Source: an uncultured Rhodospirillales bacterium
GTDB lineage: Bacteria; Pseudomonadota; Alphaproteobacteria; Rhodospirillales; UBA2165
DNA length: 64,000 nt
Assembly (NCBI GenBank): GCA_913055735.1
Contig: CAJXKD010000002.1
Location: 248,001 to 312,000, forward strand
Direction of reading: 5' to 3'
Position numbers and translations under genes: made by a program. The notes beneath the pieces are model-generated. The model saw nothing but the letters and a program-made list of their open reading frames with translations. It was not told the DNA's origin and did not search any database. Below are positions 41,207 through 50,218 of the stretch, piece by piece (the first letter of the stretch is position 1; every line of letters starts with the position of its first letter).

Positions 41207-42462
41207 TGGCCGAGGATACACCACCGACCCTGCCCGAGCAGCCGGAAGCCGACGAAGGCGGGCGGCTTCTCGAGAACATCATGCATTTCGCGCGGGTGCT
41301 GCGCGCCGCCGGTTTGCCCATCGGACCCGGCAAGGTGATCGATGCCGTCAAGGCGGTAGAGGCGGTCGGCTTTTCCAGCCGCGAGGATTTCTACTGGACG
41401 CTGCATTCGGTGTTCGTCAATCGCCGCGACCAGGTCGAGGTGTTCGATCAGGCCTTTCATATCTTCTGGCGCAATCCGCGCATCCTCGAACGGATGATGC
41501 AGATGATGCTGCCGGACATCGAAAGCTCGCAGCAGGTGCCCGGAGAAGAAGAGGACATATCGCGCCGGGTCGCGGAGGCTCTCTCTGCGGGAAAGGAGAA
41601 CGAAACCCGGCCTCTCGAAGAAGAAGAACTGGAAATGGACGCGGCGCTCACCTGGAGCGCCAACGAGGTTCTCGGCGACAAGGATTTCGAGAAGATGTCG
41701 GCGGACGAGATCGCCGCCGCCGTCGACGCCATCAAACGCTTACGCCTGCCGATCATGCAAGTGCCGACCCGCCGCCACAAAAAAAGCACGGCAACCGCGC
41801 GCGTCGACATGCGGCGCACCATGCGTGCGGCCATGCGCTCGGGCAGCGACATTATTCCGTTGCAATGGCGCAAACGCCGGATGCGCCACCCACCGTTGGT
41901 CGTGATCTGTGACGTGTCGGGCTCCATGGATCGATATTCGCGGATGCTGCTGCATTTCATGCATGCGCTGACTAATGACCGCGACCGCGTGTTTACGTTT
42001 CTGTTCGGCACGCGGCTGACGAATGTCACACGCTATTTACGCAACCGCGATGTGGACGCGGCGTTGGAGAATGTCGGTAAGGTGGTCGAGGATTGGGCCG
42101 GCGGCACGCGCATCGGCCATTGCATTCGCGATTTCAATCTTCACTGGTCGCGCCGCGTGTTGGGCCAGGGCGCGGTGGTGCTCTTGATCTCAGACGGGCT
42201 CGACCGGGACGAAGCGGTGGGCCTGGAGCGGGAAATGGAGCGGCTGCACAAATCCTGCCGCCGCCTAATCTGGCTCAACCCGCTGCTGCGCTACGACGGG
42301 TTTGAGCCGAAGTCCCTCGGTGTGCGCGCCATTCTGCCGCACGTAGATGAATTCCGTCCGGTGCACAGCCTTAACAGTCTGGCGGAACTGGCGCAGATCC
42401 TTAGCCGCGAATCCCCGCGCCGCCTGGAAGCGGCCAGCCGCTGGAACCTCGACGCGGCATAA
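41206..42462 (+). CDS. VWA-domain protein, CoxE family
   Basis: The 418-residue protein has an N-terminal VWA-containing CoxE-like region (LLENIMHFARVLRAAGLPIGPGKVIDAV) and a C-terminal von Willebrand A domain with the metal site DVSGSMDRYS and the later GGTRIG and ISDGLDRDE motifs. MoxR-VWA pairs act as metal-chelatase-like or chaperone complexes. It is coupled to the MoxR gene and probably works on the hydroxylase at 34368-38048, though it could serve another client. Confidence 0.9.
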   Translation: MAEDTPPTLPEQPEADEGGRLLENIMHFARVLRAAGLPIGPGKVIDAVKAVEAVGFSSREDFYWTLHSVFVNRRDQVEVFDQAFHIFWRNPRILERMMQMMLPDIESSQQVPGEEEDISRRVAEALSAGKENETRPLEEEELEMDAALTWSANEVLGDKDFEKMSADEIAAAVDAIKRLRLPIMQVPTRRHKKSTATARVDMRRTMRAAMRSGSDIIPLQWRKRRMRHPPLVVICDVSGSMDRYSRMLLHFMHALTNDRDRVFTFLFGTRLTNVTRYLRNRDVDAALENVGKVVEDWAGGTRIGHCIRDFNLHWSRRVLGQGAVVLLISDGLDRDEAVGLEREMERLHKSCRRLIWLNPLLRYDGFEPKSLGVRAILPHVDEFRPVHSLNSLAELAQILSRESPRRLEAASRWNLDAA

Positions 42463-42477
42463 TCCGTTTAAACCAAT

Positions 42478-44292
42478 TCAAACCATCGGAATTTCGAAGT
42501 GGAAGACAGAGCCGCCGCCTTCGCGCGGCTGGTATCCGATGGTTCCGCTGTGCGCTTCGATGATACTGCGGCAAATGCTCAGGCCGAGACCGCTGCCCTT
42601 GACGGCTTTCTGGTCGCCGGTTTCCACTTGAAAGAACGGTTCGAAGATTTGGTCGCGCGCGCCGTAGGGAATGCCGATGCCACGATCCGCCACTTCGATC
42701 CGGCAACTGGATCCGTCGCACTTGACCGAAACGTCCACACTGCTCCCGGCGGGGGAGAACTTCGCGGCGTTGGACAGCAGGTTGGACATGACTTGGTTCA
42801 AGCGGTCGGGATCGCCGCGTGCCACCGTATGGCCGTTGCAATTGAGTTCGACAGCCACGTTCAAAGTGTCCGCGTATGGTTTGTTGAGAGTGACGGCCTC
42901 GCGCGCCAACTCGTTTACGTCGACGTTTTGGAAGTGGAACTCAGTGGCGCCGGACGACAGCTTCTCGAAATCGAGGATGTCGTTCACCAGCTCCACGAGG
43001 CGGTCGGTATTACGAAGCGCAATATCGATCACGCTGCGCCCCTCGGTATTGAGGCCGCTTTCCACCGAATTGCTTGCCAGCAATCCCAGTGCGCCTTTGA
43101 TGGAGGTGAGGGGCGTACGCAGCTCATGGCTCACCACCGATACGAATTCCGATTTGAGGTTGTCGATCTCTTTGGTTTTGCTGATGTCTTGAATTTGGCC
43201 GATGGAGTAAAGCGGCCGTCCGTAATCGTCCTGCACCGTGGTAATGGTCGAGAGACCCCAAATGATGCTCCCATCCTTGCGGGCGTAGCGTTTCTCGGCG
43301 GTTTGTATTTGCAATTTTCCGTCGGCCCGCTCCTGCCGCCGGATGCGGGTTTTTTCAAGATCCTCGTTCGACGTGATATCGTCGATGGTCATGTTGAGCA
43401 ACTCGTCCCGCGAATAGCCGAGCATGGTGCACAGCATGGGATTGACGTCACGCAAACGTCCATCCAACTCGGCGACCGCCATGCCGATCCCGGCAGCCTC
43501 GAACACTTGCCGAAACCGTGCCTCGCTCGCCGCGAGCTCCTTTTCCTTTCGCTCCCGATCCTCGATTTCCCGAGTAAGAGACTTGGTCCGCGCCGCGACC
43601 TCGTCTTCCAAACGGTCGCCGTGGCTTTGCAGGTCCGAGACCAGCTTCAACAAGGCCTTGTTGAGACCGAAGATGGTGGCGATGGTGCCGCTGCTGAGCA
43701 GCAGGAATCCGGAGAGCTTCCCCATCCAAGAGCCGAACGCGATGTTGTAGGCGTCGGCATCGAAGTTGAGCACGATCCATTGAGACGAGAAGGCGTAGCC
43801 CATCAGAATGATGACAACGCAGCATGCGCCGGCCCAAACAATGCCGCCTAGCGTTCCCAACAAGACGGTCGCCATGACGACCGTGAGGACGAACATGGGT
43901 TGTCCGCCGCTACTCAAACCGAAACTGATGAATCCGACGACACCGATAATGAAGATGGCGGCGACGATGAAGATTGCACGCGCAAGATAGGGAAGACGGT
44001 TGCGGGCGAGGGCAGCCGCGATCACGATGGCGGCTAGGGCAACGTGAAATCCCATCGCTGTTTGCCAGCCGATGCTCTGGATACGCCACAAGCTGCCGAT
44101 AACGGCGGGGATTGAGATGATCGCTAGAACGATCAGCACGCCGTTGGCGATATTGCCTCGGATGACACCGATATCGACGCTCGGTCGACTACCTAAGGGG
44201 GAGGCGCCCGTATCCTGCATGTTCACGGCGGCTCTTGTTGCCACTACTTGCTTGGTAGAGAGCCTATTGTTATCGCGAAAATTGAAGATCAC
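42478..44292 (-). CDS. Membrane PAS-domain sensor histidine kinase
   Basis: The 604-residue kinase has about six membrane helices in residues 50-210, a short coiled coil (about 215-258), a PAS domain (about 258-372), a dimerisation domain with VSHELRTPL (H389), and the ATPase domain with N-box NLLSNAAKFSP, DRGIGIP and GSGLGLSICRSI. It should sense a membrane or intracellular cue. No response regulator gene is adjacent, so its partner is elsewhere. The start (GTG at 44292 or ATG at 44220) is uncertain. Confidence 0.92.
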   Translation of the reverse strand: MIFNFRDNNRLSTKQVVATRAAVNMQDTGASPLGSRPSVDIGVIRGNIANGVLIVLAIISIPAVIGSLWRIQSIGWQTAMGFHVALAAIVIAAALARNRLPYLARAIFIVAAIFIIGVVGFISFGLSSGGQPMFVLTVVMATVLLGTLGGIVWAGACCVVIILMGYAFSSQWIVLNFDADAYNIAFGSWMGKLSGFLLLSSGTIATIFGLNKALLKLVSDLQSHGDRLEDEVAARTKSLTREIEDRERKEKELAASEARFRQVFEAAGIGMAVAELDGRLRDVNPMLCTMLGYSRDELLNMTIDDITSNEDLEKTRIRRQERADGKLQIQTAEKRYARKDGSIIWGLSTITTVQDDYGRPLYSIGQIQDISKTKEIDNLKSEFVSVVSHELRTPLTSIKGALGLLASNSVESGLNTEGRSVIDIALRNTDRLVELVNDILDFEKLSSGATEFHFQNVDVNELAREAVTLNKPYADTLNVAVELNCNGHTVARGDPDRLNQVMSNLLSNAAKFSPAGSSVDVSVKCDGSSCRIEVADRGIGIPYGARDQIFEPFFQVETGDQKAVKGSGLGLSICRSIIEAHSGTIGYQPREGGGSVFHFEIPMV

Positions 44293-44348
44293 AATGATTG
44301 TCTAGGCGAGATTTATGTATTGGTCTGTCGACGTTACTGGGCAACCGT

Positions 44349-44714
44349 TTACGGCTTCTTACCCTCGTCCAGCTTTGGTTTGATCAAGCCGAAAAACACG
44401 TCCGGACCCTCGAATCGCCAGCCGAGATGTTGACCGCAACCGCCGCAGACGGCGATTCGCCAGTTGTATCCCCGAAACCAGGTAAACTCTCCGCTCGCGC
44501 CGCCGGTTGCTTCGCTTCCCGGTGCTTCCTTAAAACAAAGAATTTGAAAAACGACGCCGGCCGGGTTGAATACCGTATGCGCGTGATCGCCGTTGCGGCT
44601 GATCCGCCACCGCGCACGGGTAATGACGTGCTTGCAGGCCGCACATAGGATTTCGTCGTCATCCGCCGTTTCCGAAAAAGAGGAGCCGCCGGTTTCTGAC
44701 GAAATGTCGAGCAT
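44349..44714 (-). CDS. CULT-domain (cereblon-like) protein
   Basis: The 121-residue protein is a single CULT domain like the bacterial cereblon homologue MsCI4 of Magnetospirillum (about 124 residues). It has the zinc cysteines C24, C27, C90 and C93, and an aromatic cage of W79, W85 and W99 in the FTWFRGYNW and HLGWRF motifs. In MsCI4, as I recall, the cage residues are W79, W85, W99 and Y101; here position 101 is Phe. This cage binds thalidomide-like imides, uracil and C-terminal cyclic imides. The cellular role in bacteria is unknown. The gene lies six bases after der. Confidence 0.85.
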   Translation of the reverse strand: MLDISSETGGSSFSETADDDEILCAACKHVITRARWRISRNGDHAHTVFNPAGVVFQILCFKEAPGSEATGGASGEFTWFRGYNWRIAVCGGCGQHLGWRFEGPDVFFGLIKPKLDEGKKP

Positions 44715-44720
44715 GGTGCG

Positions 44721-46106
44721 TTACTTGTTTGGCGCGTAAGGGTTTTTGCCTTGGCGGACCATCAAGCGGATTGGTACGCCGGGCATATCGAAGGTTTCGC
44801 GTAGTCCATTGACGATGTAGCGCCGGTAAGCGTCGGGTAACCCCTTGGCGCGGGACGCGAAGATCACGAATGTTGGTGGCCGGGTTTTGGCCTGGGTGAT
44901 GTAGCGAATTTTCAACCGACGGCCGGAGACCACGGGCGGGGGGTGGCGCATGAGCACGTCGTCAAGCCATTGGTTCAAGTGACTTGTCGGGATACGCATA
45001 TTCCATCGGTCGTACGCGCCCTTCACCGCCGGCATCAGTTTGTCGACCCCCGATCCCTTGAGGGCGGAAACATAGACGATCTTTATCCCGCGTACTTGCG
45101 GGAGTGAGGTTTCCAACCGGTCTTGGATTTTTTGCCGTGCCGCTTTCTTGTCGGAAACGGCGTCCCATTTGTTGACGCAGATTATCAGGGCACGGCCTTC
45201 CTCGATCACGTGGCTCGCGATGAGCAGGTCTTGTTTTTCCAGTCCGCTTTGGCCATCGATGAGCAAAACCACGACCTGGGCAAACTGAACGGCGCGGCGC
45301 GAATCTTCGACGGATAGGTTTTCCAGCTTTTCAACGACTTTCGCTTTGCGCCGCATACCAGCCGTATCGATCAGCCGGACCGCTTGCCCCCGCCATTGCC
45401 ATTCGATGGCGATGGCATCGCGTGTTATGCCCGCTTCGGGGCCCGTCAAAAGCCGCTCGTCGCCGATGAGGCGGTTTACCAGGGTCGATTTGCCGACATT
45501 GGGCCGCCCGACGATCGCAAGTTGCATCGGACCAGACGGTATTTCCATATCGTCCGAGGGCAAGAGGCCTTCGGTCGGCTCTTCGGTGTCATCGTCTTCT
45601 GTCGCACCCACCGCTTCGGCGTGGGGGCGTAAGGCATCATAAAGTTCACTGAGACCATCACCATGTTCGGCTGAGAACGGGATCGGATCGCCAAGCCCAA
45701 GACCATAGGCTTCGTAAACGCCGGTCGGTACAGCCCTGCCCTCGCATTTGTTTGCGACAAGGATGACGGGCTTGTTCTTGCCGCGCAGCCATCCGGCAAA
45801 GTGCTCGTCCAGCGGCGTAATGCCGGCGCGCGCGTCGATAACCAAAAGCGCGACATCCGCATCGTCGACGGCCTGTTCCGTTTGCGCCCGCATGCGGGCT
45901 TCCAAAGACCCCGCGTCGGCTTCTTCGAGACCCGCCGTATCGATCAAGCTGAGTTGCAAATCAGCAAGCTTGCCGGGGGCCTCGCGGCGGTCGCGGGTCA
46001 CCCCGGGCGTATTATCGACGATCGCCAGTTTTTTGCCGGCGAGGCGATTGAACAGGGTGGACTTGCCGACATTGGGACGGCCAATGATCGCAACGACCAA
46101 ATTCAT
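44721..46106 (-). CDS. der: Ribosome-assembly GTPase Der (EngA)
   Basis: Der is a double GTPase needed for 50S maturation. The 461-residue protein has two G domains, each with [13 protein letters not shown] and NK(C/W)D motifs (first at about 9-16, second near 204-211), and a C-terminal KH-like domain ending in the [20 protein letters not shown] region. It lies between bamB upstream and the CULT gene downstream, as in yfgM-bamB-der clusters of other proteobacteria. Confidence 0.97.
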   Translation of the reverse strand: MNLVVAIIGRPNVGKSTLFNRLAGKKLAIVDNTPGVTRDRREAPGKLADLQLSLIDTAGLEEADAGSLEARMRAQTEQAVDDADVALLVIDARAGITPLDEHFAGWLRGKNKPVILVANKCEGRAVPTGVYEAYGLGLGDPIPFSAEHGDGLSELYDALRPHAEAVGATEDDDTEEPTEGLLPSDDMEIPSGPMQLAIVGRPNVGKSTLVNRLIGDERLLTGPEAGITRDAIAIEWQWRGQAVRLIDTAGMRRKAKVVEKLENLSVEDSRRAVQFAQVVVLLIDGQSGLEKQDLLIASHVIEEGRALIICVNKWDAVSDKKAARQKIQDRLETSLPQVRGIKIVYVSALKGSGVDKLMPAVKGAYDRWNMRIPTSHLNQWLDDVLMRHPPPVVSGRRLKIRYITQAKTRPPTFVIFASRAKGLPDAYRRYIVNGLRETFDMPGVPIRLMVRQGKNPYAPNK

Positions 46107-46115
46107 GTCAGATGC

Positions 46116-47468
46116 CTAGCGGTAAGCGACGAGCTCGCCGTCTTCCGTCAAAAAATACAGTGTATTGCCAGCGGCAATCGGCCCAATCGTCACCTTATCG
46201 GGCATTTCCTCGCGTCCGAGAATTTCGCCGGTATAGGGGGAGACGGCGAGGGCTTCTCCCGACGACCCGGCAACGATCAGGCGGTCGCTGATCAAAATAG
46301 GCCCGGTCCACAGAAGGCGGCCCGTGCGGTCTTCCGGATCTTCCCATAACGGTAGTTGCCGGACCCAATAGATACGGCCGTCCCGCCGTCCGACGGCAAC
46401 CAACTCGGCGTTACTGGAAAGCAGAAATATATAGTCGCCGGCAACCCAGGGGCTTTCGACCCCGCCGATCTCCCGATCCCAAATGCGGCGTCCGGTTCGA
46501 AGGTCAATGGCGGCCAGCAGTCCGCTGTTCGAAATGCCGATGACAATGTTTCGGTCGATGATCGGCCTGCCGCGAATAGCGGCGAGGGTCGCGACCGAAC
46601 TTGCGCGGCGGGTTGTCGTCAATGAATCCGACCATAACTCACGGCCGTTCTCCACACGCAGCGCGGCAAGCTCACCCGAGGAAAACGCGGCAACGACGAC
46701 GCCCGAATCGACGGCCGGCGCGGGACCGCCGAGGAGCCCGGTGGTTTCTTCGATTGCCGTATGGCTCCACAAGGTTTCCCCGGTAAATCCGTTCAGGGCA
46801 AACAGCTTGTTGGTCAGGGTTACCACAAACACGCGGTTACCACGTACGGTGGGGGGCGCCCGCATGGGTTCCCCGATATCGCGGTGCCATTGGACCCGCC
46901 CGGACTGCGCATTCAGCGCATAGACATAGGCAAATCCGGTGGTGACATAGAGGCGCCCGGAATCGTAAGCGATACCACCTGCGATATGGCCTTCGTCTTC
47001 CTCCGACTCCGGTGTCAGATCGATGCGCCACAGCAATTTGCCATTGCGTTGATCGAACGCGCTGACCACCGTTTCCGCGTCCATGGTGAAAACCCTGCCG
47101 GCAGCGGCGACGGGCTGAGTCATGATCCGCTCTTCATCGTCGTTTCCAGCACCGATCGACGCGCGCCATACCGGCCCGAGCGTACCGCCGACGGCGATAT
47201 GGTGCATGGCGTGACTGGCGATGCCGCCCGCCTGCGGCCATGTGGGATTGTCGGTCGGCGGCGGCAAAAGCAGTTCCTGCCCCGCCGAACCCGAATCCGC
47301 GCTCAGAGACGATTCCTCGACCAGAATGGGGATGCGGGTCCCGGGGAGCGGTGGATCTTCCTTATTGCCCAGGAAGGTGTCACACCCCGAAAGCGCGATA
47401 AGGAATGCCGTGGCGCACAAGGCGCGATATACGGCTGCGCTACCAAAAACGGGCAATGAAAATTTCAT
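46116..47468 (-). CDS. bamB: Outer-membrane assembly lipoprotein BamB
   Basis: BamB is a beta-propeller lipoprotein of the BAM complex that inserts outer-membrane proteins. The 450-residue precursor has a lipoprotein signal ending LSGC (C29), then repeated PQQ-like blades such as FDQRNGKLLWRIDL, LNAQSGRVQWHRD, LNGFTGETLWSH, LRVENGRELWSDS and IDLRTGRRIWDRE. The ATG at 47468 starts the signal peptide; 47492 would add eight residues and overlap yfgM. Confidence 0.93.
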   Translation of the reverse strand: MKFSLPVFGSAAVYRALCATAFLIALSGCDTFLGNKEDPPLPGTRIPILVEESSLSADSGSAGQELLLPPPTDNPTWPQAGGIASHAMHHIAVGGTLGPVWRASIGAGNDDEERIMTQPVAAAGRVFTMDAETVVSAFDQRNGKLLWRIDLTPESEEDEGHIAGGIAYDSGRLYVTTGFAYVYALNAQSGRVQWHRDIGEPMRAPPTVRGNRVFVVTLTNKLFALNGFTGETLWSHTAIEETTGLLGGPAPAVDSGVVVAAFSSGELAALRVENGRELWSDSLTTTRRASSVATLAAIRGRPIIDRNIVIGISNSGLLAAIDLRTGRRIWDREIGGVESPWVAGDYIFLLSSNAELVAVGRRDGRIYWVRQLPLWEDPEDRTGRLLWTGPILISDRLIVAGSSGEALAVSPYTGEILGREEMPDKVTIGPIAAGNTLYFLTEDGELVAYR

Positions 47469-47484
47469 CGCGCTGGAACCTTTT

Positions 47485-48147
47485 TTAGCCACCGAGGACT
47501 GCGTTCATCTCGGCTGCGCGCGCCCGAATGCCTTGCGGCGCTGTCGCGTCGTCCGCCAGTTCGCGGAACAACTTTCCGGCACGTTCCGCATCCCCGCTTC
47601 GGTTCGCGAGGACAGCTGCAAGCTCTTTGGCCGAATGCCGCCAGGGGCCATTGCCTGACATCAGAGGGGTAAGGCGCGCCGACAAGTCGTTGGTGTCACC
47701 CGAATCCAAAATCAAGCGGACGCCCTGAATGGTCGCGAGCCCCTGCCAGATTTCATCAACACCGCTGTCGCCGGCAATATCAAAATAAGCATCGGCGCCT
47801 GCGCGGGTATCGTCCTTGGCCGTGAGGGCGGCTTGGTTGAAGCGCGCCAGGAGGGCATACCCGTCCGCGCCGCTATCCGCGAGTACCTTTAAGGCAGCGG
47901 CAGCTTCGTCAGGCTTGTTTTCGCCGGTGGCACGAAGAGCGATATCGAACGTAGCACTGGCCTCGGTACGCTGGTGAAGATCGTAGGCCTTCCAGCCTTG
48001 ATAGCCGCCGACGGCGAGAACCAGGACGACCGCGGCCCCGATCACATAGTTGCCGTACTTTTTCCAAAGCACGGCATAATGCTCGTGGCGCAGCTCCTCG
48101 TCGATTTCCTTGAATAAATTGTCCTGCGCGGGATCCCTATCCGCCAT
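47485..48147 (-). CDS. yfgM: YfgM-like TPR membrane protein
   Basis: The 220-residue protein has a single membrane helix (about 33-50, NYVIGAAVVLVLAVGGYQGW) preceded by a charged cytoplasmic segment, then a TPR-like periplasmic region. In E. coli, YfgM is an ancillary subunit of the SecYEG translocon and periplasmic chaperone network. Its place before bamB and der is the conserved order. A reading from 48159 (GTG) adds four residues. Confidence 0.88.
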   Translation of the reverse strand: MADRDPAQDNLFKEIDEELRHEHYAVLWKKYGNYVIGAAVVLVLAVGGYQGWKAYDLHQRTEASATFDIALRATGENKPDEAAAALKVLADSGADGYALLARFNQAALTAKDDTRAGADAYFDIAGDSGVDEIWQGLATIQGVRLILDSGDTNDLSARLTPLMSGNGPWRHSAKELAAVLANRSGDAERAGKLFRELADDATAPQGIRARAAEMNAVLGG

Positions 48148-48382
48148 CGAGTCACCCAATTTGAGAGAAACCGGTAGTGGCCAACTACCCCCTAGAACGG
48201 GCCGTTAATCTAGCTTGACCGCCTATCGAACGCAAACCCACAAGTGACTGATTTTGCCTCTTTTGTTAACCATTTCGGCCCGATTTATCCTTCTTTAAGC
48301 CGGATGGCGTACCTACATCTAAGAATAAGTCCCGGTATCCGTCGTTCGGGGGAACCGGAAAAAACGAGTGAGGACCGCCTCC

Positions 48383-48718
48383 ATGCGACCCGTTCTGGTG
48401 TGTTTAGGCCTTATGCTCCTGGGGGGATGCTCCGTCGGGGGCCTCGCCACTCCGGCCATGTGGCTCGAAGGCGCGTCCGTCGTCGCCACGGACAAGACGA
48501 TTGGCGATCACGTAATCTCTTATTCGCAGGGAAAGAATTGTTCTACGGTCCGCAAGGAACGGGGGCTGACCTATTGCGAAGAGGACGAAATTGCGGAGCC
48601 CGAAGAGGTCTATTGTTATCGAACCTTAGGCAACGTGACCTGCTATAACCGCCCCGCGCACGGTAGCAAGTACGAAGCGCTCGGCCACATTCCCGCTGGA
48701 TCCCCGCCGACGCGTTAA
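48383..48718 (+). CDS. Small Cys-containing lipoprotein, hypothetical
   Basis: The 111-residue precursor has a lipoprotein signal with lipobox LGGC (C16). The mature part contains YSQGKNCSTVRKERGLTYCEED, then YCYRTLGNVTCY, giving four Cys that could form two disulfides. The pattern recurs in alphaproteobacterial small lipoproteins of unknown function. The GTG at 48368 is an alternative start. It is oriented away from yfgM and ends ten bases before the convergent methyltransferase gene. The 48160-48382 gap probably holds both promoters; none was assigned. Confidence 0.75.
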   Translation: MRPVLVCLGLMLLGGCSVGGLATPAMWLEGASVVATDKTIGDHVISYSQGKNCSTVRKERGLTYCEEDEIAEPEEVYCYRTLGNVTCYNRPAHGSKYEALGHIPAGSPPTR

Positions 48719-48728
48719 GCGCCGAAAT

Positions 48729-49400
48729 CTAAAACTGAAACCCTGTCAGCAGGAAGGCTTCCATTTTGCTGACGATGCCTTGCTTGGGGCGGCGGCCGCC
48801 TTGTGCGAGTTCTTCTTCGGTTCGTTTGCGCAGGACGGCCTCGATGCCGCATTCGCCGATGGGCGTCATGGTTTGATCGAAGCGGGGCAGGGAATACCGA
48901 TAGGTTGCGTCAAGCTTTTCGATCTTTAGGACTTCACACGCGTCACCCAGATCAGCGACGAGATCCATGAGATTGAGGGATTTATCGCTCCAGGAGCTTC
49001 CTTTGCGGATGGTGAAAGTCCACTTGTGATCGCCGTTCCAGGTGCTGGGGAACTCGCCTTGTTCGTAAAGGTCCTCGTCCGGGACCATCAGGACGAGATG
49101 GCCGCCGGGTTTCAGGACGCGAAACCAGTTCGCCAATCCCGCCGCGGGATCGTCAAGATGCTCCAGACAATGGCTTGAATGGACGAAGTCCTGACTGCCA
49201 GCCTCGAGCCCGTCCAAGGTTTGGGCGTCGCCATCTTCCTTGTCCCAGGTGCGCACGCCCTTGAGACGCGGAAACAACTCGATGTAGAGACCGAGCGGGT
49301 CGGGTCCGCCCCCCACGTCGAGGCCATCACCGACGAAATAACGATTTGCGAAATTCGGTTCGTGCAGCCGGCGCATGATCGACTTGCTGCATTCCTTCAT
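48729..49400 (-). CDS. Class I SAM-dependent methyltransferase
   Basis: The 223-residue protein has the SAM-binding glycine region DVGGGPDPLGLY (about 29-40), the acidic-loop segment, and SSHCLEHLDDPAAGLANWFRVLKPGGHLVLMVPDED, typical of methyltransferases of family 11. The substrate is unknown. It is transcribed after the SDR gene with a 54-base gap, so the two may share a transcript. Confidence 0.85.
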   Translation of the reverse strand: MKECSKSIMRRLHEPNFANRYFVGDGLDVGGGPDPLGLYIELFPRLKGVRTWDKEDGDAQTLDGLEAGSQDFVHSSHCLEHLDDPAAGLANWFRVLKPGGHLVLMVPDEDLYEQGEFPSTWNGDHKWTFTIRKGSSWSDKSLNLMDLVADLGDACEVLKIEKLDATYRYSLPRFDQTMTPIGECGIEAVLRKRTEEELAQGGRRPKQGIVSKMEAFLLTGFQF

Positions 49401-49454
49401 CGGGTCAACTCCTTCTCCGTAGCGGCCACGATTCCGAGGTGGCCGTGCGGTCGG

Positions 49455-50216
49455 TTACCCGTTGCCCGCTTCCACGATCTCGCCGTGACGCTGGTTCTCG
49501 GGAACCGCCAAATCCAAAAATAGGTCGGTAAGGGTTTCCGGTGTCTTGACGGAATTCGGATCTTCGCCCGGGTAGGCTTCCGCCCGCATTTTCGTGCGGG
49601 TGCGTCCCGGATCAACCAGGTTCACACGGACGGGCGTATTCTTGATCTCCGCGGAATAGGTTTTGACGAGCGTGTCGAGCGCCGCCTTGCTTGCCCCATA
49701 AGCGCCGAAAAAGGGGCGCGGATGCCTGCCGACAGCCGATGTCACGAACACGGCGCGACCGGCGTCGGACCGGCGCAGCAACGGATCGAATGCCCGAATT
49801 AGCCGCCAGTTTGCGGTGAGATTCACCGCCATGACTTGCTCGAAGGTTTCCGGTTTCCAATGCCCGACGGGTCCCGGCGTGCCGAGCATGGCGGCATTGC
49901 CCACCAGCACGTCGAGCTTGCCGTAGCGCTGATAGATGGCGGCCGCCATCTGATCGATGATGTCGTACTGGGTGAGATCAGCGGGCGAGAGGGTCGCGGT
50001 CCCCCCGGCGGCGCGGATGTCGTCGTCGAGTTCCTCGAGGGCGCCCTGCGTTCGGGCAACCAAAATGACGTGGGCCCCTTCCGCCGAGAATCGCCGGGCA
50101 ACAGCGGCGCCGATACCGCGGGACGCGCCGGTGATCATGGCAACCCGGCCGGACAGGCGGCCGGGCCGCAGGGGCGGTGTCTCGAATTCCTGGGTGGGGG
50201 CAGGGCTCTCCGCCAC
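49455..50216 (-). CDS. SDR family NAD(P)-dependent oxidoreductase
   Basis: The 253-residue protein has the Rossmann motif TGASRGIG at 29-36, a NAA motif at 107-109 in place of NNAG, catalytic S160, and YGASK with Y173 and K177. The substrate cannot be told from sequence. A GTG start lies two bases after the purF stop, so it probably extends the cvpA-purF operon. The first 20 residues are a Pro-rich extension. Confidence 0.9.
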   Translation of the reverse strand: MAESPAPTQEFETPPLRPGRLSGRVAMITGASRGIGAAVARRFSAEGAHVILVARTQGALEELDDDIRAAGGTATLSPADLTQYDIIDQMAAAIYQRYGKLDVLVGNAAMLGTPGPVGHWKPETFEQVMAVNLTANWRLIRAFDPLLRRSDAGRAVFVTSAVGRHPRPFFGAYGASKAALDTLVKTYSAEIKNTPVRVNLVDPGRTRTKMRAEAYPGEDPNSVKTPETLTDLFLDLAVPENQRHGEIVEAGNG

Positions 50217-50218
50217 TG

